Source: Clarkia xantiana subsp. parviflora | Lineage: Eukaryota; Streptophyta; Magnoliopsida; Myrtales; Onagraceae | Length of the DNA stretch: 64,000 nucleotides | Assembly (NCBI GenBank): GCA_036873135.1 | Contig: JAPTYO010000007.1 | Span: forward strand, 59,506,383 to 59,570,382 | Reading direction: 5' to 3' | In this document: positions 32,300-43,014 of the stretch, one piece after another | How positions within the stretch are numbered: position 1 is the first letter of the stretch | How the letters are laid out: the number at the start of each line of letters is the position of its first letter | Notes under the pieces: generated by a model | What the model was told of the DNA's origin: nothing | The model's input: only the letters and a program-made list of their open reading frames with translations | Databases searched by the model: none | Translations under genes and position numbers: made by a program

Positions 32300-34130
32300 C
32301 GTTTTACGCACAGTCGATGAGTTTATTTCGTCAAAGTCCACTCAGTGAAGTTGGGTATATCATTTCGCAATTAGTCGAGCTTTGTATTGCCCGAGCTATT
32401 CCATCAGTGGTGAGCCTTCTTTCAGGACTCACCGTATCCTTGTGCCCCTGTGGTTAGCAGGTAAATCAACTATAGACTATAATGGCTTTCATTTAACCGA
32501 TCTCTTTCTTTTATTGTTTTCCTCCATTTCCCCACTTGAGACCTTTCTAATGCTCGTCAGTCGTTAAAGTGAGGTTTTCACCCTTCTCGATGAGATACTT
32601 CTTGGGAGAAATTTGATGCCTTTGACTTTCGTCAATGCTAGTTAATCCCATATTGAGTCTGAACGTTTCTCCCACTCGGAATAATGCCTCTTATCGGAGC
32701 ATCACTTCCACTGGGAATAAGAGCAGTGTTTGAACCTTGACCTACAACTTTCCTAAGACGACCTCTCGGTCTCGGGGTTTTTACTTCCGAGATTAATTCC
32801 TTGATCACTAGGACCTGGAACCAACTCGGTCGGATCCGCTCCCACTGGAAACAATGGGTAGTATAGGTAGTTGTGACATTACTGGTTCGACAATATGACT
32901 ATCACGTTCTACTTGATTCGTCTCAGCGGCAACAGTGATTTCATATGGTAGGGTTTATTCCTCCCACTAGATTACTATGAAAATGTTTCCATTATCATTT
33001 ACCATGTCGTTCCCTGATTGTCACTATAAACCTGCTCGGGTTCGATCGAGACTATATTAATTTGAAAAATGACCATTCATTGGAAATTCGTCCTCAAGTG
33101 ATGCAATGTTTTATCTTCGACCACGGCACCATTTTCCCAAGCTTTAAACAGGTATTTCTAAGAGCAGTTATCGTATCCTTGGTTCAAATACATGTTTAAT
33201 GCGCACATCAATGTCGCATGATGATATGATTTAACTTGTTATCATTCTCTAGCGTTTATGGCGACGTGTCTTACCGATTTCACTGGAACACAGTTTTACA
33301 TAAATGTGAATCATCTCCTTTCATCTCATCGGGAGCGTACTGATAGATTGATTCCAAAATTATGTTTACAAACTGTGCTTCTTGAAGTGTGTCATCTGAT
33401 TTGAATGCCTAGCCTGACTTATCGTTCAAGGCGTATGGAAGGAAAATCGTTTAACCAACTTTATCCTTCTTCGTTTGCAAACTCATCTCAGGGATTTATC
33501 CCATCTCCGAACTCAGCATCTTGGGTTTTCACCATATGCGTCAGCTGATACTTTTACAAGGTCGTGGTATCTTACAAAGCATACTTCTTTCCATGTAAAC
33601 GTTATCAGTAAGATTTTTCCGAAGGGACGCAAACGAAAATTCAGCACTTAATCATGAAAACACTTCATCATTAAACTCGTATTTTTAAAAGATGTGTTCC
33701 ATCTTTCGAGGTCCACACGCGCGCGGCGTTAATTACCAATGTTTTAACTCATGGTTAAATCGTTTCATTTCCTAATTTAATTCAATTTAATCCAATCGGA
33801 TTCGCACATGGTCATCATTACTGATTATTTCATTTAATGGAGTACTATAAAGTAAGATTTACAACCGGTTCATTCTTAGAGTTACGCAATCGATGAATTT
33901 TAATGGCACTATGATTTTACTCAAAGAATTAGATGTAGGAGAAGATGTATGGAGTTGTTTGATTCGGCCATTTCCAATAGCCTTATTGCTAAGGTTTAGT
34001 TATATTTCGGATCGATATCGTTTCTAGCCGAGTCGATTAATCTTGATTAGCAGAACTTATTTTGAATCAAATGGTAACTACTTTATTCAATGAATCTGAA
34101 ACAATAATAACCAGAATTCAAACATAAAAT
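32300..34130 (-). other. Conserved stretch without recognisable protein between gag and RT
   Basis: This is where protease and integrase should lie in a Copia element. No HHCC or DDE-like integrase pattern was found in any frame by eye. The stretch is nevertheless shared with 54060-55860 (same orientation) and with 62000-63420 (reversed): for example TTTCGAGGT(CC/GA)CA, TTCGTTTGCAAACT and CATAAATGTGAATCA-type strings in the same order. One frame holds DDTLQEAQFVNIILESIYQY, suggesting a decayed gag-like or other coding region. Confidence 0.5.
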
Positions 34131-34419
34131 TGAACAATATGAAATCCAACATAAACAATACTGGGGTCTCAGATCTCAACCTTGAAGCAATCTCGAAGAA
34201 GAATGATGATGGACAAGTCGTCATCACCAAGTCGTACCTAGAAGGTACAGTTATCATGGTGGTTATCGCACCGAATCATCGTTTAGACCTTTTGTTGCTG
34301 GGGGTATCCAAGCTTTTCAGCATATCAATGAATCTGTCATCGAATGCCTCGGGTTCTTTCGGGAATGTTTCCTTCTTTATCTATGTGATCAGACGCGTGA
34401 GCCCTTTTTCATCAACAAA

Positions 34420-34875
34420 TCATAAAAGAGGAAACATCCTCATTACTTTCCGAGCCCTTGTCCATACGTCTAACTCATGAGCGTGATCATGAAAGGCTAT
34501 TACATCGTCATCACTGCATAGAATACTGTAGTATTCTGCCATTAAGGCTCGTGCTTCAGCGGCCTTACCCTTACCGAAGCGAAGGTATATGGCACACCAA
34601 AGATGCAATGCGCTGAGTTGAATAAACTCTCATTCTACTTCAGTTGACAGTTGCGAGAGAATTAATTCTCGTGCATTATGATCCTTCCTCAACCTTTTCT
34701 TGTTGTTGCTCTCATGCGGGTTTCCATATTCGTCCAGGCTTATCCTTTTCGCTTTCGGGTTTACTTGATCGTCAAGATCCGCAGCGATCAAGAGCTGCAT
34801 AACACTATCTCTCCATGCACCATAATCCATGCCGTCCAGATTGTGAGGTTCATAGAACTGTATCGGTTCAGCCAT
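34420..34875 (-). pseudogene. Copia-like gag remnant
   Basis: The start ATG at 34875 gives MAEPIQFYEPHNLDGMDYGA and WRDSVMQLLIAADLDDQV, a gag-type N terminus (the YxxW part of DUF4219). The frame continues to a stop before 34630. A second frame (34608-34420) gives LHLWCAIYLRFGKGKAAEAR, ending in a stop. The zinc-knuckle part is not present here. Confidence 0.6.
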
Positions 34876-35658
34876 GAAAACTAACACATTGATAATCACG
34901 CAAGAACAGGGAGACAAAAACATTTTGAGAAAGAATTGCATACATCAAATATCTATTAAGATGGAATGCAGCAAGTAATGATTCCTCAGTCATCTAAACC
35001 AACCGGCCACCAGTAAACCAATGGAAGATGGCTGTGCAAGAGTTCACATTACAGTCATCTTCAATCCAATAGATCGGTATTTTAAAACGGTTATAATCGC
35101 TAATTACCGGAACGGGAATTTTAAAACAAGCATACCCGATCTTGGCTTTCCCAAGGCCCTTTTTATTTTGAAAAATATTCCGATGAACTTACTCATGCAT
35201 ATACAATTCTACCATCTATGAAAATCATCATACGCAAATAACATTCATCACACAAACCACACGCATGCTTACGCGTCATGCGTCTAATGTTCCGAGGAAC
35301 TCATGCTTGCATGTATAATCTTACTTCCAAGTAAATTATCAAATGCGGCTACATCCTCAACATTCTAGCATACGTGTCAAACATGCAACTTCCACATCAA
35401 TCATTCACATTTGGCGACTGGTTTCGATTTAAAAAAAAAAAAATATATTAAAATTAGGGGCTGATTTACAATTCATGCTTATATTCAATTACGCATCATT
35501 ATAGATGATGGATATACGCCCAATTTGAACCCGTTGACTTCCGAATCGTTGTATTTTTATCATCTCATTAATGATTGTAAATCGAAACTTCAACCCGAAC
35601 ACTTCGCGAGAACACCAACGGCCCGGACGAGGCCGAAGCGCTCGTCCGGCCGAGTCAA

Positions 35659-35850
35659 ACTCACCTAGGTGAGGTTGGGTGGCCACACCCGACCTCCCCT
35701 AGGGGAGATCGGGTGGACCAACCCGATCTCTCCTAGGAGAGATCGGGTCCACCAACCTGATCTCTCCTAGGAGAGATCGGGTCGGCCAACCCGATCTCCC
35801 CTAGGGGGGATAGGGTTGGTCAACCCCATCCCCCCTAGGAGGGGTTGGGT
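35659..35850. repeat. Array of CCTAGG-centred palindromes in the LTR
   Basis: Six consecutive palindromes centred near 35667, 35700, 35734, 35768, 35802 and 35836, about 33-34 bp apart, with spacers such as GGACC, CCACC and CGGCC. The one at 35721-35748 is a perfect 28-bp palindrome of the form ACCCGATCTCTCCTAGG and its mirror. The array is repeated in the 3' LTR (about 44641-44832). Confidence 0.9.
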
Positions 35851-36015
35851 GGCCTCACCCAACCCCTACCCTTGGGGGTCGGATTTCCCTTCCCCCCAAG
35901 GGCCCCGACACCATTCTTGGACTCCCATACTCGGTTTATTCCGCCTACCTTCTCCGTATCCTAAGGTCTTAATTACGTGTTTAAAGGTTAATTAACTGTG
36001 TTTAAAGGTTAACAA

Positions 36016-36055
36016 TGTCATTAAGCCACCTTAATGACACCGTTGCCTATAAATA
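36016..36055 (+). promoter_or_regulatory. LTR core promoter: 10-bp stem-loop then TATA box
   Basis: TGTCATTAAG, loop CCAC, CTTAATGACA (36016-36039), a perfect 10-bp stem. Eight bases later TATAAATA (36048-36055). The 3' LTR has the same at 44974-45013. The stem-loop position relative to TATA parallels that in the Copia-like LTRs. Confidence 0.75.
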
Positions 36056-36496
36056 CCCCACCTCCACTATTCATTTGAGGATCTTGGCAAATTGTATAAT
36101 TTTGCTCTGACATCTCTCTAGCTTTATCTCTCTAAAAACCGTACTGACTTAGGCATCAGAGAGGGTTCATCAGGCACCACCCCCCCCCCCCTTCGTGCCT
36201 GGTATTGCCCCTCTTGCAGAGTGGCAAGGAGAAGAGAGCCAAGGAAGCAGAAGAGCATAGAGCAGAAGGACAAGCCCCAGGGGATAAGAAGTACAAGCCT
36301 CAGGGGGTCAGAAGGAGAGAAGGAAAGGAGGTCAGAAGGAGAGAAGAGAAGGACATATATCAGAACGACTACCCCAAGGGAGCAGAAGGGTACGGATCAG
36401 AACGACTAGCCCTAGGAACACTGAACCCAACATTTCATTAGTGGGAGATAAATTCTAGATTGACGACCCGTTGACCTAGACTTTATAACCTAACAC

Positions 36497-36513
36497 TTGG
36501 CGCCGTCCGTGGG
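36497..36513 (+). other. Primer-binding site of the Gypsy-like element
   Basis: TTGGCGCCGTCCGTGGG starts one base after the 5' LTR. The TGGCGCCG core is a common plant Gypsy-type site; I do not assign the tRNA with certainty. Confidence 0.75.
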
Positions 36514-36546
36514 CTTCGAACAGAAAGCCTGGCAATAACAAGAGCG

Positions 36547-37449
36547 ATGACGAACAACTTAGTATCTAGACATCACCGCCCACCTGGGGGCAATAGGCGA
36601 AGGAGACAGCCTATACCTCCAGCAAGGCAGCCTAACCCAGAGAAACTGCCTGCACACCCAGAGCCTCAGGTAGCCCCACAGGCACCCCAGCCTAACAAGC
36701 AGGGAGGAGGCTTCCACAGCTCCAAATCCATTGACTAGGAAGCCACAGGGACAGGGGGCAACAAGGAGTGCCATCCCAATACACGGCACCTCCACAGGGG
36801 TACTACTATGAGGCACAACCTCAAGGGTATCCATATGGAATACTAACTCAAAGGAACGACAATCGTGCCCACACAACCAACATAAGGCCCGCATACTCGC
36901 AAGGAGCACAGACAGTGACTCCGAGGTTGATGAACGCATTGGATGAGCTGCTAGCCCATATAGAGACTCTGAGGAACAGGTAGAGAAGGCAACACCAGCA
37001 TGAAGAAGAAGAAGTTCATGAGGAAGAACAAGACCCAGAAGAAGAACACCACTCGCACCCTCGAACAAGGCAGCGAGAAGAACAAATGAGAGATAACCAA
37101 GGGCCACTCCCAGAGGGAAGGAAGCAATTTGTGCCTCCAAGGCAGCAACAGACACAGCAGGATGCCAGGGCATACACCCCCCTGGGGGCAGATAGACAGG
37201 CAAGACCTCCAAGGAGGCAGGAGTTCAACCAAGTACCCCAACAAGGACATACACCGCACTAAGGGAAGACATACATGCAAGACCAACAAGGATATAGGAG
37301 TTCCAACATCCACCATGGCAATGTACACATACAGTCCGTATCACCACAGACATGGCTAAGGGACACACCAAGGAAAGCTCAAAGGGAGGGACATAGTCCC
37401 AACAACACAATAAGGCAACCACCTACCCATGATACAGCACGACAGGTCT
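36547..37449 (+). pseudogene. Degenerate Pro/Gln-rich gag-like 5' frame
   Basis: It starts at ATG 36547 (MTNNLVSRHHRPPGGNRRRR), stops at 36738, and continues in other frames: PSQYTAPPQGYYYEAQPQ, TPRLMNALDELLAHIETLRN, then an acidic EEEEVHEEEQDPEEEHH and PRRQEFNQVPQQG. A disordered Pro/Gln-rich start followed by a short coiled-coil-like LDELLAHIETL is common in gag N termini of Tat-lineage Gypsy elements. No capsid or zinc knuckle was found. The 217-codon minus-strand frame over this stretch is treated as a shadow. Confidence 0.4.
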
Positions 37450-40400
37450 AAACCCCTCATGCATTACAACCCTTGGCACACATCCCCCTAGGACAGGGGA
37501 GCAGTCGAAAAGACAAGAATTTGAACAGGGGACTCATAGAGTACCACACCATGTTAGTACATAGCTACTACAATGGGAAGTCTCATGGAGAGACATAGTG
37601 AAGTGAGATCACACATAGCATACATGAAGGATACACCTCCACTTAGTCCGCCTTGCAAGGATGCGACCTTATATTCCTCAAGTGGAAGGAATACACACAG
37701 ACTACTGGAGGAAGACAGCTACATTACCAAGGAAGCAAGGGGTATCAACACCCCACACCCATATCCTTCCCATTCCTCTTATTTAATTTAACTGCATAAC
37801 AAGTCAACTCCCTAAAAGGGGTAGATTTTGATACTTGATATCAACATGTTTTCCAAGAATGACCATACCGGACGCCTTCGGGCTCCGTGATATATATATA
37901 CACAGGTGGACCACTAGAAGAATCAGTAAAAGGCCGTCGCCAATCAAGAGATGCACAAGCAACAGATTCCTCAATCCCAAAGAACACCTATAAGGTCAAG
38001 TTTCTGGGAAAGATCACAAGATGGAAGGCTCACTTACAAAAATAAGTTGAGCACTCCCAACATCCTATAGAGGAACTACCATGAAGGTCACAAAGGATTA
38101 CCCCTACTACAACCTTCCACTAAGCATCCTAGGGCCAAGCCCGTCAAAGGATCCCATCTGGCATTGGTATGCAAGGGGGGCACCAGTCACAACATGCCCT
38201 CCCCACAAACGCCCATTAGCACAAGAGGGGGTAGCCGCGAACACATCCCTCCAAAAATGGAGGAAACCATATCACATGGGTAACGCCCACCATCAGAGGC
38301 AAACACCTCCAGCGGATCTTTATGATTTCACAAAATAGCCAGGAGATACAACTACACTTAGAAAGCTCATCCCAGGTAATGGAATACACTTCCATCAAAA
38401 ACCCTCAAGGACACCAAGCCTAGCAAAGGAAGAACGGTGACACCATCATCAAGCTTTTAAAAAGGGATATGGAAAACATAGTATTTCCACACAATGATAT
38501 GTTAGTCATAAGAGAGGGAATCACCAACTTTGACATGAAGAGAACCATAGTACATGAAGGGAGTCCGTCAGACATCTCCCATGACCAACCATTGATGATA
38601 CTAGAGAAGAGTCAGGCATACCTAATACCAAGGGACCCCCTACTAGTAAAGGTGGTCAGAACATCAACACACCCATTAGGGACACGGCACTGCAAATGAA
38701 CCAGGAAAAGGATGGAACACATATCCTTACAAGTATCCTTACAAGTATCCTTGCATTTATCCTTGCAAAAATAAACTCCGTAGATAAAGAGGTCATCTAA
38801 TAGATGACTATGTCTCTGTTCTCAAAATATGATCCTAACCCGGAGATCCTTGGACTCCGTATCATATATGCAATGAATAACATGTTCATCAAAGATAGGT
38901 ACACGAAGATTCAAGACAGCGCCATAAAGATTAGGCGCATACCTCTACCAAGTACGACACATTTGAGTGTTCATAAACACTCCCTCGCCATCGCACAAGA
39001 AAGAAAGGCAGCCAAGGATACAAGTCCTAACAAAACAAACATCGGTAGAAAATCCGGTCATTGAAGTCATGCACCAAGAGAGAAACTCTAAAGATGCAAG
39101 ATTAGCAAAAGAGATAGTGCAACAACTAGAGTATGAAAAAGGAGATACATCTCCTACCAAGAGCCTTAGGGCAGGATAATAGTTTGGGGAGTAAGGTTTC
39201 AAGATCGACCCTCACACTAGACGCACATCCCGATCAACCACCTTGTCTGCAAATGATAAGACATTTGACCCTAGCATCCCATCAAAAGGAGAACCCCGAT
39301 AAAAGGGACACTAGAACAATATCCCGCCTTTAAGGTCATACGCCGAATACATGGTGAATGAAGGATATGACAAAATGAAAAAGGAGGGACTTGTCAGTTC
39401 AACACACCTCAAACACGTATACATACGCAATACAAATGCAGTCTCTAATGAAGCTATACAACAAGGAATAGCCAATACGGGGGCAAACCCATGGAAAATC
39501 ATGGAGCATCACTTGCAAACCTAAAGGAAAACATCCTTTTTAGGTTCAAGTCCTAATTCAAAGGAGGTCTATAATCAAGATTCAAGGTGGGAGGAGCATG
39601 ACCAATGTGACACTCCCTAAAGGCATTGAAGAATACTCCAATGTAAAGGAAAAGGCAAAGCACACTAAGTGCCACAACACTCCAAGATTATCACAGCCCG
39701 GTCAGACCCCCCCCATGCACGAGCAAAGAGCATGGATCAGATTGACTAGTCTGAAACACACCTACGAGATTAACAACTCAAGACGCCATTCTATGAGAGA
39801 GCTTTTCAACCTAAAACACAAGGAAGGGGGGGAAAGAATTTACAAGCACCCCTAGGATACAAACATTGCCACATCCTAGTTATCAAGAGAATGAAATCCA
39901 CCCCCACCCACCCAAAGCAAAAGCTCTTCCACCCAACCTCCAAAGACACATCTGACAAAGGCATCATCCAAACCATGCCTATGACTGAAACAAGCAAGCA
40001 TGAGAAAGAGTAAATCCTACAAGGGACACTCATCGCATTCAAACAAGCAGACAAGGGAGCCCCGAGCATAAGGGGTACCCAACCAAGAAAATGAACGAGG
40101 GGCCTTCAACGGCCAAATATGAAAGGCGGTGTGACCACCAAGCAACTTGGGGGGCACCAAACGAATAAGTGCTTGGTAGTCCACCTAAGTGTAAAAGAAG
40201 AGATTAGAGGCAGAAGATCACAAGAACATGCAATACCACTTTTCCTAGAAGAGGTCACATAAGAGGAAAACATCATCAACTCCCTATACGAACTCGTCCT
40301 AAGTTGGCAACACACAAACATCGCCCTCGAGAGGCGATCTCCCACATTGAAGGAAAAGCGTGGTAGCATGCAATATCATAGAAGGAAAAGTCAAGTAAAG

Positions 40401-40473
40401 ACTCGAAAAGCATACCAAAGACGCACCCTACATGAGAAAGGACACAAGATAAGGTAACATTATGAGCCCTCCA
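37450..40473 (+). other. Interior of the Gypsy-like element, no gene seen
   Basis: Purine-rich on the plus strand, with short frames only and no recognisable domain. An ATCCTTACAAGT-type short repeat occurs at about 38723-38757. Confidence 0.5.
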
Positions 40474-41310
40474 GGAGCCAATCCCGCGAACACATTCGAC
40501 GCCCCCAAGAGCGTATCTTGAGAGTAGTTCTAAAACTACGAACCTTGTGCCCTCCGGGAGCCTATCCCGCGAACAGATTCGACGCCCCCAAGAGCGTATC
40601 TTGAGAGTAGTTTTTATACTACGAACTTCGACGCCCCCAAGAGCGTATCTTGAGAGTAGTTTTTATACTACGACCTTCGACGCCCCCAAGAGCGTATCTT
40701 GAGAGTAGTGTTCATACTACGACCTTCGACGCCCCCAAGAGCGTATCTTGAGAGTAGTTCCAAAAACTACGAACTTCGACGCCCCCAGGAGCGTATCTTG
40801 AGAGTAGTGTTCATACTACGACCTTCGACGCCCCCAAGAGCGTATCTTGAGAGTAGTTTCTATACTACGACCTTCGACGCACCAAGAGCGTATCTTGAGA
40901 GTGGTTTCCAAAAACTACGAATTTCGACGCCCCCAGGAGCGTATCTTGAGGTAGATTTGCAACCTACCAGATTCGACGCCCCCAAGAGCGTATCTTGAGG
41001 TAGAAAAAACACTACCAGATTCGACGCCCCCAAGAGCGTATCTTGAGGTAGATTTCAAACTACCAGTTTCGACGCCAACCAGGAGCGTATCTTTGGTCTA
41101 ACTTGTGCCCTCCGGGAGCCTATCCTGTGAAACGTTAAGTGCCCTCCGAGAGCCTGTCTCGTGAACAGTTTTCGACGCCGACCAGGAGCGTATCTTTGGT
41201 CTAACTTGTGCCCTCCGGGAGCCTATCCTGTGAAACGTTAAGTGCCCTCCGAGAGCCAGTCTCGTGAACAGATTCGACGCCCACCAAGAGCGTATCTTTG
41301 GTCTAACAGT
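40474..41310. repeat. Tandem array with two unit types and internal stems
   Basis: Unit A: TTCGACGCCCCCAAGAGCGT, then ATCTTGAGAGTAGT...ACTACGA, about 47-60 bp, some ten copies (40497-41060). Unit B: ATCTTTGGTCTAACTTGTGC, then CCTCCGGGAGCCTATCC...GTGAACA, about 115-120 bp, about two copies (41061-41310); a related CCTCCGGGAGCC part also occurs at 40470-40580. Many A units contain a small inverted repeat (GTAGT...ACTAC or GGTAG...CTACC) around a 6-10-base loop. Confidence 0.88.
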
Positions 41311-41944
41311 ACCATATATACCATTTAAAGGGTATTAGAAGAGATCATCGCACCATACTGAGAAGGATTCCATGAGAAAATAATTGCAAAGTAAAGTTGT
41401 ATAAAGAACACATAATGTTTTTTCTTGATGAGATAGCAGGTATGATGTGAAGGAAAGCACAAAAGAAAGATAAGGAAAGGAATGCATATACAAAGGAGAA
41501 GTCCATGACCAAAGGATCATACACAGAAGCACAAGAGGTTATCATGAAAAGTAGCGAGTTATCCTACCATCCATAGCACAAGTCAAGAGAAGTATCTCAA
41601 AGGAACCCAACACCACCAAGGAGGATAGCAAAGACATGAAATCCAAAGTTCAAGACTCTCAAAATAAACTCGACCCATCAAGAAGAGAATTGCCTCACAA
41701 GCCGCACAAATCAACCTCTGACACACGTTATTGTCTTGCATGTCGCCCTCGCGTGACCTATGCTCGTATCAGACTTGAACATCGTCAAGCACAACTCATG
41801 AAGGAGACATCTATAGAGCATAAAGGATACAACATCCGACAAAACGAGACATCGGGACCTAACCCAACAAACATAGCCTAAGCAAAAGGCAACTATAGCA
41901 ATGAAGGCTCTCTAATGAGAAAGGAATACTAAAGCACAACTCCA
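41311..41944 (+). other. Interior of the Gypsy-like element, no gene seen
   Basis: Short frames on both strands, none recognised. Confidence 0.4.
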
Positions 41945-42150
41945 TACATCGTGATGTGGCTATCATGTCCACATACACTGAAGTGGCTATCATGTCCACA
42001 TATCTTGAAGTGGCTATCATGTCCACATACCTTGAAGTGGCTATCATGTCCACATACCCTGAACTGGCTATCATGTCCACACACTACAGAAGGGCTATCA
42101 CTCCGACACATCACGAAGTGGCTATCACGTCCACATACCCCGAAGTGATT
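41945..42150. repeat. 27-bp tandem array
   Basis: About seven copies of GTGGCTATCATGTCCACATA(CCTTGAA), the last two diverged. The unit is a multiple of three, so three frames on each strand stay open through it and give repeating peptides. Confidence 0.88.
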
Positions 42151-42471
42151 ATCATGGCAGCACATCATAAAACATCTATCAAAGACATGCATTGTAAAGA
42201 CACCATCCCGACCACGAACATCAAATGGCTACGCCAAGCCTTAGGAGGAGGTTCAAGAAAAAGGGAAAAACAACACTCTTCATACGCTCATGAAAGGTAG
42301 GCACTTATATTTCAACCCACTGGGGGATACTAGGTAGGAGATGTCCTCATTATGAAGACAACCTCCATATCTCATGAAATCAACTATGAAGCAAAGAATC
42401 ACCACAAGCACTATTGAGGGCATATAACAAAACGATCCCCACAACGATCACAACTACGATACTAGTAGAGG

Positions 42472-43014
42472 CTAACTCAAGAGCAGTCTCCACCAAACTC
42501 CAAAGCAAGAATTCGCTATCTTAATCAGAGCCATGGCAAGAGAAAGGAACCTCAATGAAAGGTGATGATCACACCCATCACCAAAAGAAAAATCTTCAAC
42601 CCAGGGGTTAATAACATAACCCATAGGAAAGACAAAAACACCTTCAAAGGTCGTCAAATCTACATGAAGATGAAATAAACTTGAGACTCGGCCCCTCGGC
42701 TGGGGGGCAGGGGATAGAGAAGAGACATCAAGACCTATGATCACCCCATCGCCAGCCACAGGTTGTTTCCTTTTGTCAAGCAAAGAGGGTGCCTCTTCAA
42801 CCACTACCTCCTTATCATGGGAGGGAGTCAGCAAGGAAGCACTTGAAGGAGAGCCTCTCGCGGTTTCCTTCTCCTTGGCAGCCGAGGGCCCGACCTTAGA
42901 GTCAGGTTTCCGCGCCTTGGATTTAGATTGACTTGAACTCTCACCCACCACAAGAACCATTCGATAACCAGGGAAGAACGCTCTAACAACAAGAAGGAAG
43001 CAGCATGAGAACAA
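42472..43014 (-). other. Antisense open frame near the 3' LTR, 180 codons
   Basis: Minus strand, opposite to the element. It reads a hydrophobic start, a Ser/Lys-rich low-complexity part (GESSSQSKSKARKPDSKV), then LFHLHVDLTTFEGVFVFPMG and a Trp-containing end. It is the longest clean frame in the interior. Its place matches the antisense frame of Tat-lineage Gypsy elements, and an antisense frame occurs at the same place in the element at 23.2-25.0 kb. I cannot assign a domain to this copy. It could be a remnant of a captured gene. Confidence 0.4.

Larger units (their letters stand above)
35506..36495 (+). repeat. 5' LTR of the Gypsy-like element
   Basis: 990 bp. It contains a palindrome array (35659-35850), a 10-bp stem-loop (36016-36039) and the TATA box TATAAATA at 36048-36055. 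A 21-bp duplication (GTGTTTAAAGGTTAA type, about 35974-36012) is present here and single in the 3' LTR. A C-run lies at about 36179-36191. Confidence 0.92.

Noticed and set aside
34130..34480. 116-codon plus-strand frame
   Set aside because: It overlaps the end of the minus-strand gag remnant and adjoining Copia DNA; no motif of its own.
36559..37212. 217-codon minus-strand frame in the Gypsy-like element
   Set aside because: It lies opposite a purine-rich Pro/Gln-type gag-like stretch; its Leu/Cys/Ser-rich composition is what the complement of such DNA gives.
40474..42150. CRISPR-like regular repeats
   Set aside because: The organism is a plant. The repeats are directly tandem, units differ in length, and there are no unique spacers or cas genes.
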